From: an uncultured Lachnospiraceae bacterium
GTDB lineage: Bacteria; Bacillota; Clostridia; Lachnospirales; Lachnospiraceae
Direction: 5' to 3'
DNA length: 58,419 bases
Assembly: GCA_947384285.1 (NCBI GenBank)
Contig: CANDGI010000017.1
Location: forward strand, 1-58,419
Every line of letters starts with the position of its first letter. Position 1 is the first letter of the stretch. Positions 1 to 7,952 of this stretch are shown one piece after another. The notes beneath the pieces were generated by a model. That model saw only the letters and a list, made by a program, of their open reading frames with translations, made no database searches and was not told the origin of the DNA. Both the position numbers and the translations under genes were made by a program.

Positions 1-2252
1 TGGGGTGCCGCCGTTTTGGGGCGGAACTGCAGCTGCAGCACAGGCTGGAGGCAGCGTTGAAAGAAGGAGCGCAGGTTACCGTCCAGGGAAGAATCCAGAA
101 AAAGGAAGAGAAGCCAGAGCAGTATCTTTATTCTCTGGCAGATACCTATGTGCTTTTTGAAGGAACCGTCTATCCAGGCCGTGGGGTTCTTGTCTACAGT
201 TCTCATGGGCATATGCAGCCGGGAAATATCCTGAAAGCTTCCGGGACATATGCGCCATTCCAAATTTCCCGCAATGAAGGGAATTTCAATGAAAAACAAT
301 ATTACCAAAGTAAAAAAATAATGTTTCGCCTCTATGCACAGCAAGAGACATTGGTTTCCGGCAGGAAAAACGCTTATGCCTTTCTTTCCAAAGTGCGCCA
401 AAAATTCAGGGACGTATATCTCCAGTGTATGCCCAAAAAAGACGCCGGGTTACTGGCAAATATAACATTAGGGGATAAAACCCTTATGGATAAGGAGATA
501 AAGGAGTTATATCAGGCTGCCGGGATTTCCCACGTCCTGGCCATCTCCGGTTTGCATATTTCTCTGCTGGGAATGGGCGTTTACCGCTTGTTGAGAAGGC
601 TTTTCTTCCCAGAAAGAATCTGTGTGCTTTTCTCTTTGGGGGCAGCCGCAAGCTTTGGGCTGCTGTCCGGGCTGGAGGTTTCTACTCTGCGCGCCCTTTT
701 TATGTTTGGCATGGGAATGGCTGCCCGTACCCTTGGCTGCAATTACGATTCCGCCACAGCACTTGGGCTTAGTTTCCTGATTCAGGTATGGGAAAATCCC
801 TTTCTGCTGAGCCACGTGGGTTTTCTCTTCTCTTACAGTGCAGTTTTGGGTGTGGCAGCCATTGCAGCCATATTACGAAAATCCTTTGGGGCATGCAGGG
901 AAAATGAGAAGCAGGCAAAGAAAGGAAGGCAGCAGAAGGGAAGACGTTTTCTGCTTAGGAAATGGCTGGGAAAATATCTGGAAACTATGTTTGCCAGCGG
1001 CTGTATCCAGCTTGCAACATTGCCGCTGTCCTTGTATTTCTATTACGAAATCCCCTGCTACAGCATTTTCACCAACAGCTGGATTCTGCCTTTGATGGGG
1101 CCTTTGCTGTTTGTATCCGTGCTGGGGGCGGCCTTGGGATGTATGTTTCTTCCTGCTGGAAAATGGGTGCTTACCCTGGCAGGATGGATCCTTGCCGGAA
1201 ACGAGTGGGTCTGCCGCAGATCCTTGCAGCTGCCTGGGGCGGTATTTTTGGCTGGAAAGCCGGGAATGGCTCTTATCCTGCTGTATTATGCCATTCTGGT
1301 TACTGTATTGTATCTCCTTTGGCAAGGAGCCGGAAGGAAATGGCTGGCAGGGATTTTTCTTGCTCTTGGCATAGTATTATTTGTACGGGAAAAGCCTCGG
1401 TTTGAGATTGCTGTGCTTGATGTGGGGCAGGGGGATGGGATTTTGGTTCAGACGGAAGAAGGAGAGCATTTCTTTGTGGATGGAGGAAGCAGTGATGTGA
1501 AAGAAGCAGGGACTTACCGGATTCTGCCTTTTCTGAAATCAAAAAAGATTGCTTCTATCAAAGGATGGATAGTGTCTCATGCGGACCAGGATCATATCAG
1601 CGGCTTGGAGGAGCTGCTAGAAGCAGGATATCCCATAGAATATTTGGTTGTGGCAGAGGGCAGGATAAGGGATGAAGCATCCGAGCATCTGCTGCAGATG
1701 GCAGAGAAGGCAGGATGCAAGGTGGTTTCTGCCGCACCTGGCAGGAAGCTTGGGACGGAAAGCGTAACATTTACCGTCTGGCACCCGAAGGTTCCCAAAA
1801 CAACTACAGAAGAAAAAAGGGATAACGCAGCCGCAGGGCAGGCGGAAACAGCACAAAAGGCAGCGGATCAAAATGGGGCTTCCCTGGTAGTATCTTTGGA
1901 ATACCACGGCTTTACCGGGATTTTTACCGGGGATATCGGAGAAAAAGAAGAACAGGCCATCATAGAAGAACAGGGGATAAAAGCCTGGATGGGAAATAAC
2001 GGCATCCAAAGGATTGACTTTTACAAGGGGGCGCATCATGGCTCCAACGGCTCCAACAGCCGGGAATTCCTGGAAGCCTTGTCTCCCAGGCTGGCAGTCA
2101 TATCCTGCGGAAAGCATAACTCTTACGGGCATCCAGGTGCAGAAGCAATGGAGCGGCTAAGGCAGGCGGGAAGCCGGGTTTTTTGTACCATGGATCATGG
2201 GCAGATTACCGTCCAATACCCGGAAAGACAGATCCGCCTTATGATAAAATAA
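1..2252 (+). CDS. comEC: ComEC/Rec2 family DNA-uptake channel (5' end outside window)
   Basis: Membrane channel that passes single-stranded DNA across the cytoplasmic membrane during transformation. The reading frame is open to the left edge (first whole codon at base 3), so the N-terminus is missing; a TTG at 57 is not the start. An OB-like N-terminal segment (about 60-330) is followed by the Competence domain with the hallmark ISGLHISLLG near 540-580 and several hydrophobic helices, then from about 1405 a metallo-beta-lactamase domain. That domain shows DVGQGDG, the metal motif SHADQDH near 1575-1595 and the KGAHHGSNGS loop near 2020-2055, so the ComEC nuclease-like domain looks intact. A low-complexity Ala/Gln/Glu insert interrupts it near 1800-1870. 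In Bacillus the order is comEC-holA-rpsT-gpr-spoIIP-lepA-hemW, the same as here apart from inserted genes. Family call is firm; competence of this strain is inferred. Confidence 0.95.
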   Translation, partial: GCRRFGAELQLQHRLEAALKEGAQVTVQGRIQKKEEKPEQYLYSLADTYVLFEGTVYPGRGVLVYSSHGHMQPGNILKASGTYAPFQISRNEGNFNEKQYYQSKKIMFRLYAQQETLVSGRKNAYAFLSKVRQKFRDVYLQCMPKKDAGLLANITLGDKTLMDKEIKELYQAAGISHVLAISGLHISLLGMGVYRLLRRLFFPERICVLFSLGAAASFGLLSGLEVSTLRALFMFGMGMAARTLGCNYDSATALGLSFLIQVWENPFLLSHVGFLFSYSAVLGVAAIAAILRKSFGACRENEKQAKKGRQQKGRRFLLRKWLGKYLETMFASGCIQLATLPLSLYFYYEIPCYSIFTNSWILPLMGPLLFVSVLGAALGCMFLPAGKWVLTLAGWILAGNEWVCRRSLQLPGAVFLAGKPGMALILLYYAILVTVLYLLWQGAGRKWLAGIFLALGIVLFVREKPRFEIAVLDVGQGDGILVQTEEGEHFFVDGGSSDVKEAGTYRILPFLKSKKIASIKGWIVSHADQDHISGLEELLEAGYPIEYLVVAEGRIRDEASEHLLQMAEKAGCKVVSAAPGRKLGTESVTFTVWHPKVPKTTTEEKRDNAAAGQAETAQKAADQNGASLVVSLEYHGFTGIFTGDIGEKEEQAIIEEQGIKAWMGNNGIQRIDFYKGAHHGSNGSNSREFLEALSPRLAVISCGKHNSYGHPGAEAMERLRQAGSRVFCTMDHGQITVQYPERQIRLMIK

Positions 2253-2297
2253 GCAGGAAATGGTGTTTCAGGAAATGGTGTTTCCGATAACATGAAA

Positions 2298-2334
2298 ATA
2301 CAGGATATTGCTGGAAATCTGCAATATCCTGTAT
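2298..2334. terminator. Stem-loop between convergent comEC and Cys-repeat peptide gene
   Basis: Perfect 14-bp inverted repeat (2298-2311 with 2321-2334) around a 9-nt loop, in the gap between two converging genes. On the - strand it is followed by TTTTC, so it fits best as the terminator of the peptide gene. The + strand lacks a clear U tract, so use by comEC is less certain. Confidence 0.7.
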
Positions 2335-2356
2335 AACGCTTATCCTTGCGGAAAAA

Positions 2357-2560
2357 TTATTTGTCTCCGGTACAATTCATGTCAGTGATGCTGCAAGTGG
2401 TGTCGTCTTCTTCAGAAGCGCAGTTCATATTGGTAATGCTGCAGGTCTTGCTGTCATCTTCCTCATTGCCCAGGCAGTTCATGTCGTTCAAACCGCAGGT
2501 CGTGTCATCTTCATTGGTCATTCCGTTCATGTTTGTAATATCTAAACCTTTCTTGTCCAT
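2357..2560 (-). CDS. Small acidic Cys-repeat peptide (67 aa), possible RiPP-like precursor
   Basis: Unrecognised 67-aa peptide built from about four imperfect repeats of 16-18 residues, pattern [I/L][T/N][N/D]MN[C/G]...EDD..TC[S/G]. Three units contain a C-x6-C pair (x6 = GLNDMN, SITNMN, SITDMN), giving six cysteines; the first unit has MNG instead of MNC. No signal peptide or membrane segment, and it is rich in Asp/Glu. I start it at 2560 because AGGAGGAG sits 4 nt upstream; an in-frame ATG 18 nt earlier lacks such a site. It has its own promoter (2616-2644) and a strong stem-loop after the stop, so it is very likely a real gene. It diverges from the ahpC pair. Repeated Cys units resemble precursor peptides of modified natural products, but no radical-SAM maturase or transporter lies in the window. 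A metal- or thiol-buffering peptide is an equal alternative. Confidence 0.75.
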   Translation of the reverse strand: MDKKGLDITNMNGMTNEDDTTCGLNDMNCLGNEEDDSKTCSITNMNCASEEDDTTCSITDMNCTGDK

Positions 2561-2615
2561 AGTACTCCTCCTATCCATCCGGCTGTCATAGTTTCAGAAC
2601 TTATATAATGATTTT

Positions 2616-2644
2616 ATTATATCCTTATATTCTGGTAGTTGCAA
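2616..2644 (-). promoter_or_regulatory. Sigma-A type promoter of the Cys-repeat peptide gene
   Basis: On the - strand, -35 TTGCAA (2639-2644), exact 17-bp spacer, -10 TATAAT (2616-2621). Predicted start about 2609, leaving a leader of roughly 50 nt before the ATG at 2560. Confidence 0.75.
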
Positions 2645-2722
2645 GTGGAAAAAAATTGTTTTTGACACACAATTTAATGTGTACAAGAAAAGCAATTTCA
2701 TGCGTACAAGGAAAAATAAAAG

Positions 2723-2751
2723 TTGCATTTTTATGGGAAGAACTATATAAT
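2723..2751 (+). promoter_or_regulatory. Sigma-A type promoter of the peroxiredoxin gene pair
   Basis: -35 TTGCAT (2723-2728), 17-bp spacer, -10 TATAAT (2746-2751), about 30 nt before the ahpC start. Just upstream, ATGYGTACAAG occurs twice with a 23-bp period (2677-2687 and 2700-2710), and TTGACACA/TGTGTACAA (2662-2686) forms an imperfect inverted repeat. These could be operator sites for a redox regulator; I do not recognise a PerR box. Confidence 0.7.
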
Positions 2752-2784
2752 TTAAACAAAATCAAAATAAGGAGGAATATGGAC

Positions 2785-3351
2785 ATGGAACACATGATTA
2801 ATAGAAAAGTAGAAGACTTCCAGGTATCTGCATTTGCAAAAGGAGAATTTATCGAGGTAACCCAGGAGGATTTGATGGGGCATTGGTCCGTCCTGTTTTT
2901 CTATCCGGCAGATTTCACCTTTGTGTGCCCCACAGAGCTGGGAGATCTGGCAGACCACTATGAGGAATTCCAAAAAGAGGGATGTGAAATCTATTCTGTA
3001 TCTGAGGATACCCACTTTGTGCACAAGGCATGGGCAGACGCTTCTGATACCATCCGCAAGATTAAATACGTGATGCTGGCAGACCCGGCAGGGGAATTAG
3101 CTCGTCAGTTCGGCGTGCTGGTGGAAAAAGAAGGACAAGCGCTGCGGGGAACCTTTATCCTGAACCCTGAAGGGGTTGTGAAGGCTTATGAAATCCATGA
3201 TATGGGCATTGGACGGAATGCACAAGAGCTTTTAAGGAAAGTACAGGCAGCGAAATTTGTAGAGGAACACGGCGACCAGGTATGCCCGGCAAAATGGCAG
3301 CCAGGAGAGGAGACCTTAAGCCCCAGCCTGGATTTAGTTGGAATGCTGTAG
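2785..3351 (+). CDS. ahpC: 2-Cys peroxiredoxin (AhpC type)
   Basis: Cytoplasmic thiol peroxidase reducing H2O2 and organic hydroperoxides. 188 aa, the normal AhpC length. The peroxidatic cysteine is in FTFVCPTE (C48) and the resolving cysteine in VCPAKW (about C167) near the C-terminus, so it is a typical 2-Cys enzyme. Start chosen at 2785, with GGAGG at 2771-2775 nine nt upstream; an in-frame ATG at 2779 is only 3 nt from it and would add two residues. The frame stays open to 2608, but that stretch holds the promoter. The next gene, 9 nt downstream, encodes its probable electron donor. Inserted between comEC and holA, which are near neighbours in Bacillus. Confidence 0.95.
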   Translation: MEHMINRKVEDFQVSAFAKGEFIEVTQEDLMGHWSVLFFYPADFTFVCPTELGDLADHYEEFQKEGCEIYSVSEDTHFVHKAWADASDTIRKIKYVMLADPAGELARQFGVLVEKEGQALRGTFILNPEGVVKAYEIHDMGIGRNAQELLRKVQAAKFVEEHGDQVCPAKWQPGEETLSPSLDLVGML

Positions 3352-3360
3352 GAGGCCGCT

Positions 3361-4026
3361 ATGGGTATGGATAATATTTCTTTGAAAAGCAGCCTGATAA
3401 CCCCGGAGCTGGAAGAGCAGATAAAGGGCGTATTTGCCAAATTAGAACATGACCTTTCTCTTATCTGCATCATCAATCCAGAAGATTCTGCATCTGTAGA
3501 GATGGCTGAATTGGTGAACCATATCACAGGCCTCTCGGAAAAGCTTTCCTGCCAGCTCTATGACAGCGCAGAGGGGAAGGAAAAATTTCCGGAGCTGGAT
3601 ACCACCCTGCTTCCTGCCACAGCCTTGTACAGGCAGGAACATTATACCGGCATTTCCTTCCACGGCGTAACCGGAGGGAAAGAGATGAACTCCTTGATTT
3701 TTGCAATCTACAATGCCTCCGGCCCTGGACAGGAAATGGAAAAGCGGATCAAGAAAAAGCTGGATAAACTGACCCATAAAAATGAAATCAAAATATTTGT
3801 TTCCCTTTCCTGCCATCACTGCGCCCAGCAGGTGATTACCTGCCAGAAGATGGCGGCAGAATGCGAAGCCATAGAGGCGCGGATGATTGACGCCAGGCTG
3901 TATCCAGAGATGGTGGAGAAATATAAAATTGAGCGGATTCCTATGACCGTCATCAATGAAAAAGAGATTCTTCTCGGAAATAAAAATATGGATGAAATTT
4001 ATCAAATCCTCCGTACTTACAAGTAG
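3361..4026 (+). CDS. AhpF N-terminal-domain-like tandem thioredoxin-fold protein
   Basis: 221-aa protein matching only the N-terminal, double thioredoxin-fold part of AhpF. The first fold (about 1-115) lacks a CxxC; the second carries the redox motif CHHC at 151-154 followed by a cis-Pro segment RIPMTV, as in AhpF. The FAD/NADH part of AhpF is absent, so it must receive electrons from a separate thioredoxin reductase. Role inferred: disulfide relay that re-reduces AhpC, encoded 9 nt upstream with the Shine-Dalgarno overlapping the ahpC stop. Stand-alone proteins of this kind working with a separate reductase are known from clostridia. No reductase gene is in the window. Confidence 0.85.
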   Translation: MGMDNISLKSSLITPELEEQIKGVFAKLEHDLSLICIINPEDSASVEMAELVNHITGLSEKLSCQLYDSAEGKEKFPELDTTLLPATALYRQEHYTGISFHGVTGGKEMNSLIFAIYNASGPGQEMEKRIKKKLDKLTHKNEIKIFVSLSCHHCAQQVITCQKMAAECEAIEARMIDARLYPEMVEKYKIERIPMTVINEKEILLGNKNMDEIYQILRTYK

Positions 4027-4040
4027 AGAGACGAGCGTCT

Positions 4041-5021
4041 ATGAAAAGTATTGATGCGGACATAAAAAAAGGCAGTTTTCTTCCGGCATATCTTTTGTAT
4101 GGCGAAGAAACCTATTTAAAACGGCAGTATAAGCAAAAACTGCAGCACGCCCTGGCAGCGCCGGTGGATACGATGAATGCCGTCTGTTATGAGGGGAAGA
4201 ATATCAACCCTGGAGAAATCATTGATTTGGCAGAGACCCTTCCCTTTTTTGCAGACTACAGGCTGATTCTTGTGGAAAACAGCGGGGTTTTCAAAAGATC
4301 CTGCGAAGAACTAGCCGATTATATGAAGCATATTCTCCCAACCACGGTTTTTGTATTTGTGGAAGAGGAAGTGGATAAGCGCAGCAAAATGTACAAGGCT
4401 GTCAAATCGGTGGGAAGGGCAGTAGAATTCCCAAGGCAGAAGGACGCACTGCTGACCCAATGGATTCTTTCTCGCTTAAAGCGGGAAAATAAAAAAATCA
4501 CCCAGATGGTCATGCATCTTTTTCTGGAAAAAACCGGAAATGATATGGAAAATATTGACCGGGAGTTAGAAAAGCTGTTCTGCTATACGCTGGGAAAAGA
4601 AGTGATTGCAGCAGAGGACGTGGAAGCGGTCTGCACTGGACAGACCACTGGAAAAATCTTTGAGATGATAAACCACATTGCAGAGGGGAAGCGGAAACAG
4701 GCATTGGAGCTTTACTATGACCTGGCGGCATTGAAGGAGCCGCCCATGCGGATTCTTTTTCTCATTGCAAGGCAGTTCCAGATCCTTCTGCAGGTAAAAG
4801 AGCTTGGAAAACAAGGATACGACCAGAAGTTTATCGCCTCCAAAGCTGGCATTCCTGAATTTACGGTGCGGAGGAACCTGGCTCAGGCTGGAAGGTTCAC
4901 GCTGGAGCAATTGAAATCAGCTGTTGCTGACTGCGTCCAGGCAGAAGAGGACGTCAAGACAGGAAACATGAGTGACCAGATGGCAGTAGAGCTTTTGATT
5001 GTGAACCAATCGGGGCATTAG
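4041..5021 (+). CDS. holA: DNA polymerase III subunit delta
   Basis: Clamp-loader delta subunit, which opens the beta sliding clamp. 326 aa, normal length. The N-terminus has LLYGEETYL, typical of HolA, and the RecA-like domain I runs to about 140 with a degenerate nucleotide site, as expected. A helical collar domain (about 210-320) contains FLIARQFQILLQVKEL, characteristic of the family. Sits between the inserted ahpC pair and rpsT, matching the Bacillus yqeN position. Starts 14 nt after the Trx-like gene, so read-through transcription from the ahpC promoter is likely. Ends before a strong terminator shared with rpsT. Confidence 0.95.
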   Translation: MKSIDADIKKGSFLPAYLLYGEETYLKRQYKQKLQHALAAPVDTMNAVCYEGKNINPGEIIDLAETLPFFADYRLILVENSGVFKRSCEELADYMKHILPTTVFVFVEEEVDKRSKMYKAVKSVGRAVEFPRQKDALLTQWILSRLKRENKKITQMVMHLFLEKTGNDMENIDRELEKLFCYTLGKEVIAAEDVEAVCTGQTTGKIFEMINHIAEGKRKQALELYYDLAALKEPPMRILFLIARQFQILLQVKELGKQGYDQKFIASKAGIPEFTVRRNLAQAGRFTLEQLKSAVADCVQAEEDVKTGNMSDQMAVELLIVNQSGH

Positions 5022-5083
5022 AGGGACTTCTTGGCCGCTTTCACACCATAGTTCTGCTGCACAGGCTGTGCATAAAAGTGAAC

Positions 5084-5122
5084 AAAAAAAGAAGCCGACT
5101 GACGGTATCGGCTTCTTTTTTT
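5084..5122. terminator. Bidirectional intrinsic terminator between holA and rpsT
   Basis: 15-bp stem (5084-5098 with 5108-5122), core AAGAAGCCGA/TCGGCTTCTT, loop of 9 nt. Flanking A and T runs give a U tract on either strand, so it can end holA (+) and rpsT (-), which converge here. Confidence 0.9.
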
Positions 5123-5127
5123 CTTCA

Positions 5128-5391
5128 TTAAGCAAGTGTGTTCACAGCTTTGTTCAAACGTGAAACCTTCCTGGCTGCAGTGTTTTTGTGATATACACCC
5201 TTGGAAGCAGCTTTGCTGATGGCAGAGACAGCCTTTGGCAATGCTTCCTGTGCAGCAGCTTTATCATTTGCTGCAACAGCAGCGTCTACTTTCTTGATGG
5301 CAGTCTTCACTGCTGACCGGATAGACTTATTGCGGGCTGTTCTGGCCTCAGCTACTAAAATTCTTTTCTTTGCTGATTTGATGTTAGCCAA
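5128..5391 (-). CDS. rpsT: 30S ribosomal protein S20 (TTG start)
   Basis: Small basic protein that binds 16S rRNA early in 30S assembly. 87 aa, normal length: (M)ANIKSAKKRI at the start, Lys/Arg/Ala-rich helices, and RKVSRLNKAVN at the end. The start codon is TTG at 5391, with GGAGG eight nt upstream; the frame upstream has no conserved residues. A UUG start is also known for Escherichia coli rpsT, where it takes part in autogenous control. A good promoter at 5519-5547 gives a leader of about 120 nt. Opposite strand to its neighbours, as in Bacillus. Confidence 0.95.
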   Translation of the reverse strand: MANIKSAKKRILVAEARTARNKSIRSAVKTAIKKVDAAVAANDKAAAQEALPKAVSAISKAASKGVYHKNTAARKVSRLNKAVNTLA

Positions 5392-5518
5392 TCTGTACAC
5401 CTCCATTTTCTTTACTGGGACAATCCAATCGACTGTTTGCGGAAAAAGGATTGCACTGTATATTACAGTTGTTTCATTAAATCCGGACACGGACGTTCTA
5501 ATGTAAACATTCTTATAT

Positions 5519-5547
5519 ATTCTAGTACCAAATTTCCTGCATGTCAA
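5519..5547 (-). promoter_or_regulatory. Sigma-A type promoter of rpsT
   Basis: On the - strand, -35 TTGACA (5542-5547), 17-bp spacer, -10 TAGAAT (5519-5524). Predicted start about 5512, so the rpsT mRNA begins with about 120 untranslated nt. The leader contains a small ACTGT/ACAGT hairpin. The long leader fits translational feedback by S20, which is inference. Confidence 0.8.
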
Positions 5548-5630
5548 TACATATTCCTGCCTTTTTTGTAAAAAATATATTCACAGCCATAGAAAGCTGC
5601 ATGGAAGATATCGTCTTGGGAGGGATTATC

Positions 5631-6581
5631 ATGAATCAGTTTCAGGTTCGTACAGATTTGGCATTGGAGACACGTGAAAAATTCGAAGAGGACAACGTAG
5701 AAATCAAAGGCGTGTGGGTGGAAGAGGAATACCGGGAAAAATCAGAAATCAAAATAACAACCATGGTAATTGAAACAGAAAACGGGGCAAAGGCCATGGG
5801 AAAGCCCAAAGGAACATATATTACATTGGAGGCAGCCAATATGGACTGCCAGGATGAAGATTACCACAGGGAAATATCATTGGAGCTGGCAAAGATTATT
5901 AAGAAGCTTCTGCCAAGGAAGGAGGAGACCTTGTCCGTGCTTGTGGCGGGCCTTGGAAACCGGGAAGTGACGCCGGACGCCTTAGGGCCTAGGGTGGTAG
6001 ACAATATGCTGATTACCCGCCATGTGTTAAAAGAATTCGGCAAATATGCTTTTGGGGAGGATGAGGTGAATGCAGTCAGCGGAATCGTCCCAGGCGTCAT
6101 GGCACAGACAGGAATGGAAAGCCAGGAAATTATCCGGGGAGTGGTGGACGAGACAAAGCCTGATGTGATGATTGCAATTGATGCATTGGCAGCTAGAAGC
6201 ACCCGGAGGCTGAGCCGCACCATACAAATTACAGATACCGGAATCAATCCAGGCTCCGGGGTGGGAAACCACCGGCATGGGCTGTCTGAAAAAACCATGG
6301 GGATTCCTGTGATCGCAATCGGCGTTCCCACGGTTGTGGATGCAGCAACCATTGTAAATGATACCATGCATACTTTGATTCAGGCCATGGAAGAGAACAG
6401 CCATCTGAAAACCTTGAGCACAGGCCTAAACGCATTGAATGACATGGAAAAGTATGAATTGATACGGGAGCTTTTGTCTCCCCAGCTAAATACCATGTTT
6501 GTTACCCCAAAGGATATTGACGAGTCGGTCAAACGGCTGAGCTACACACTTTCCGAAGGATTGAACATCGCCTTTGCATAA
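5631..6581 (+). CDS. gpr: GPR endopeptidase (spore germination protease)
   Basis: Protease of the forespore that degrades small acid-soluble spore proteins at germination. 316 aa, within family range. The N-terminus MNQFQVRTDLALE carries the propeptide cleavage motif RTDLAxE, where the zymogen is self-processed. The core motif GLGNREVTPDALGPRV (about 107-122) supplies conserved acidic residues of this aspartate-type protease, and a Gly/Asn/His-rich loop GSGVGNHRHGLS follows. Start chosen at 5631 because GGGAGGG lies 6 nt upstream; the frame upstream to 5541 is not conserved. Followed by spoIIP as in Bacillus. Marks the host lineage as endospore-forming. Confidence 0.95.
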   Translation: MNQFQVRTDLALETREKFEEDNVEIKGVWVEEEYREKSEIKITTMVIETENGAKAMGKPKGTYITLEAANMDCQDEDYHREISLELAKIIKKLLPRKEETLSVLVAGLGNREVTPDALGPRVVDNMLITRHVLKEFGKYAFGEDEVNAVSGIVPGVMAQTGMESQEIIRGVVDETKPDVMIAIDALAARSTRRLSRTIQITDTGINPGSGVGNHRHGLSEKTMGIPVIAIGVPTVVDAATIVNDTMHTLIQAMEENSHLKTLSTGLNALNDMEKYELIRELLSPQLNTMFVTPKDIDESVKRLSYTLSEGLNIAFA

Positions 6582-6673
6582 ATGTTTTCGTACAGGCATA
6601 TATTTAACTATTGTGAAAGCATCAGAAACTATGGAAACGGTTTGCTGGGAAAATGGGAATGGGGAAAGGATTC

Positions 6674-7936
6674 ATGAGGCACAGCCACTTTTACGTAAAT
6701 GCGAAAGCAATGACCAGAAGAAAAAGAACAGGAACAACCATGCGTTTTTTTTTATGTGCAGTAAGCCTGCTGTTTGTATTCGTATGTTACCAGAATATGT
6801 CAAAGACAGGGGATGCTCCGGCTATGGAACAGATTGTGAGCTATCTGAAAGAAGAAATATCCGTCCATGCCTGGAAAAACTGCATGCCGGTCATGATAAC
6901 CGAGGAAAAGGAAGAAGCGATTTCGCCTGTCAATTACCTGTTGGGCAAATTGGAGGAATTTTATCCAATCTGTGGATTCAGCGAGACGCTGACCGAATAT
7001 GATACGCAGATTGAAAGCGATTTGGCCAATGGGCTTGTGGCAGAAAATAAAAAGAAGCAGGAAGAAAGCCAAGGGGTTCCAGAAGAGCGCAAAGCAGAAC
7101 AGAAAAAAGAAAAGAAGAAAAAAAGTGAAAAAGCACAAAAAGAAGAACAAACGAGTACGCAGACAGGAGGCAAAGCTGTGGAAATTTCCAGAGAGAAGCT
7201 GAAAGATTTTGATTATCTATTGCAGAATTTTTACCAGGTTGACCGCACCACCACCATAGACAGCAGCCAATTGAATGCGGACGCATTGCTTGGAAAGAGC
7301 ATGAAATTAGAAGGCGGGAATGAAAATGTGCAGATATTGATTTACCATACCCATTCCCAGGAAGGATATGCCGATTCCACCCCTGGGGATACCAGCACTG
7401 GCGTTGTGGGGGCAGCGGAACACCTGGCGGATCTTCTGCGGGAAAAATACGGGTTCAATGTATTGCACCATACTGGGGAATATGATGTGGAGGACAGAGA
7501 TAACGCTTATTCCTATGCCGGCCCGGCGCTGGAGCAGATACTGGCGGAAAATCCCAGCATTGAGGTGGTCATAGACCTGCACAGGGACGGTGTGGCAGAT
7601 ACCACCCGTCTGGTTTCGGAGGTGAACGGGAAACAGACGGCGCAGATTATGTTTTTCAATGGATTGAGCAGGACAACAGCCAATGGGGATATTCCCTATC
7701 TGGCAAATCCCTATCTGGCTGATAACCTGGCCTTCTCCTTCCAGATGAAACTGGCGGCAGAAGAATATTACCCAGGCTTTACACGTGCCAATTACCTGAA
7801 GGGCTACCGGTATAATCTCCATTACTGCCCCAAAAGCCTGCTGATTGAGGTTGGAGCGCAGACCAATACCCTGGAGGAGGCAATGAACGCTATGGAGCCC
7901 CTTGCGGATATTTTACATAAAGTATTAACCCAATAA
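6674..7936 (+). CDS. spoIIP: Stage II sporulation protein P
   Basis: Membrane-anchored cell-wall hydrolase (amidase and endopeptidase) of the DMP engulfment machine, working with SpoIID and SpoIIM. About 420 aa. One N-terminal membrane segment (MRFFLCAVSLLFVFVCY), a Lys/Glu-rich low-complexity linker (about 125-165), then the catalytic domain with LIYHTHSQEGY, VIDLHRDGV and IEVGAQTNTLEEAMN, which hold the zinc-ligand His and Glu. Start uncertain: the ATG at 6674 has GGGGAAAGGA close upstream; an in-frame ATG at 6653 adds 7 residues without a clear ribosome site. Follows gpr with a 92-nt gap. Confidence 0.93.
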   Translation: MRHSHFYVNAKAMTRRKRTGTTMRFFLCAVSLLFVFVCYQNMSKTGDAPAMEQIVSYLKEEISVHAWKNCMPVMITEEKEEAISPVNYLLGKLEEFYPICGFSETLTEYDTQIESDLANGLVAENKKKQEESQGVPEERKAEQKKEKKKKSEKAQKEEQTSTQTGGKAVEISREKLKDFDYLLQNFYQVDRTTTIDSSQLNADALLGKSMKLEGGNENVQILIYHTHSQEGYADSTPGDTSTGVVGAAEHLADLLREKYGFNVLHHTGEYDVEDRDNAYSYAGPALEQILAENPSIEVVIDLHRDGVADTTRLVSEVNGKQTAQIMFFNGLSRTTANGDIPYLANPYLADNLAFSFQMKLAAEEYYPGFTRANYLKGYRYNLHYCPKSLLIEVGAQTNTLEEAMNAMEPLADILHKVLTQ

Positions 7937-7952
7937 CTGAGGAGATTTGGAA

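Noticed and set aside
2346-2591. 81-aa + strand ORF opposite the Cys-repeat peptide
   Set aside because: It is the mirror of the repeat coding on the - strand; no ribosome site or promoter supports it.
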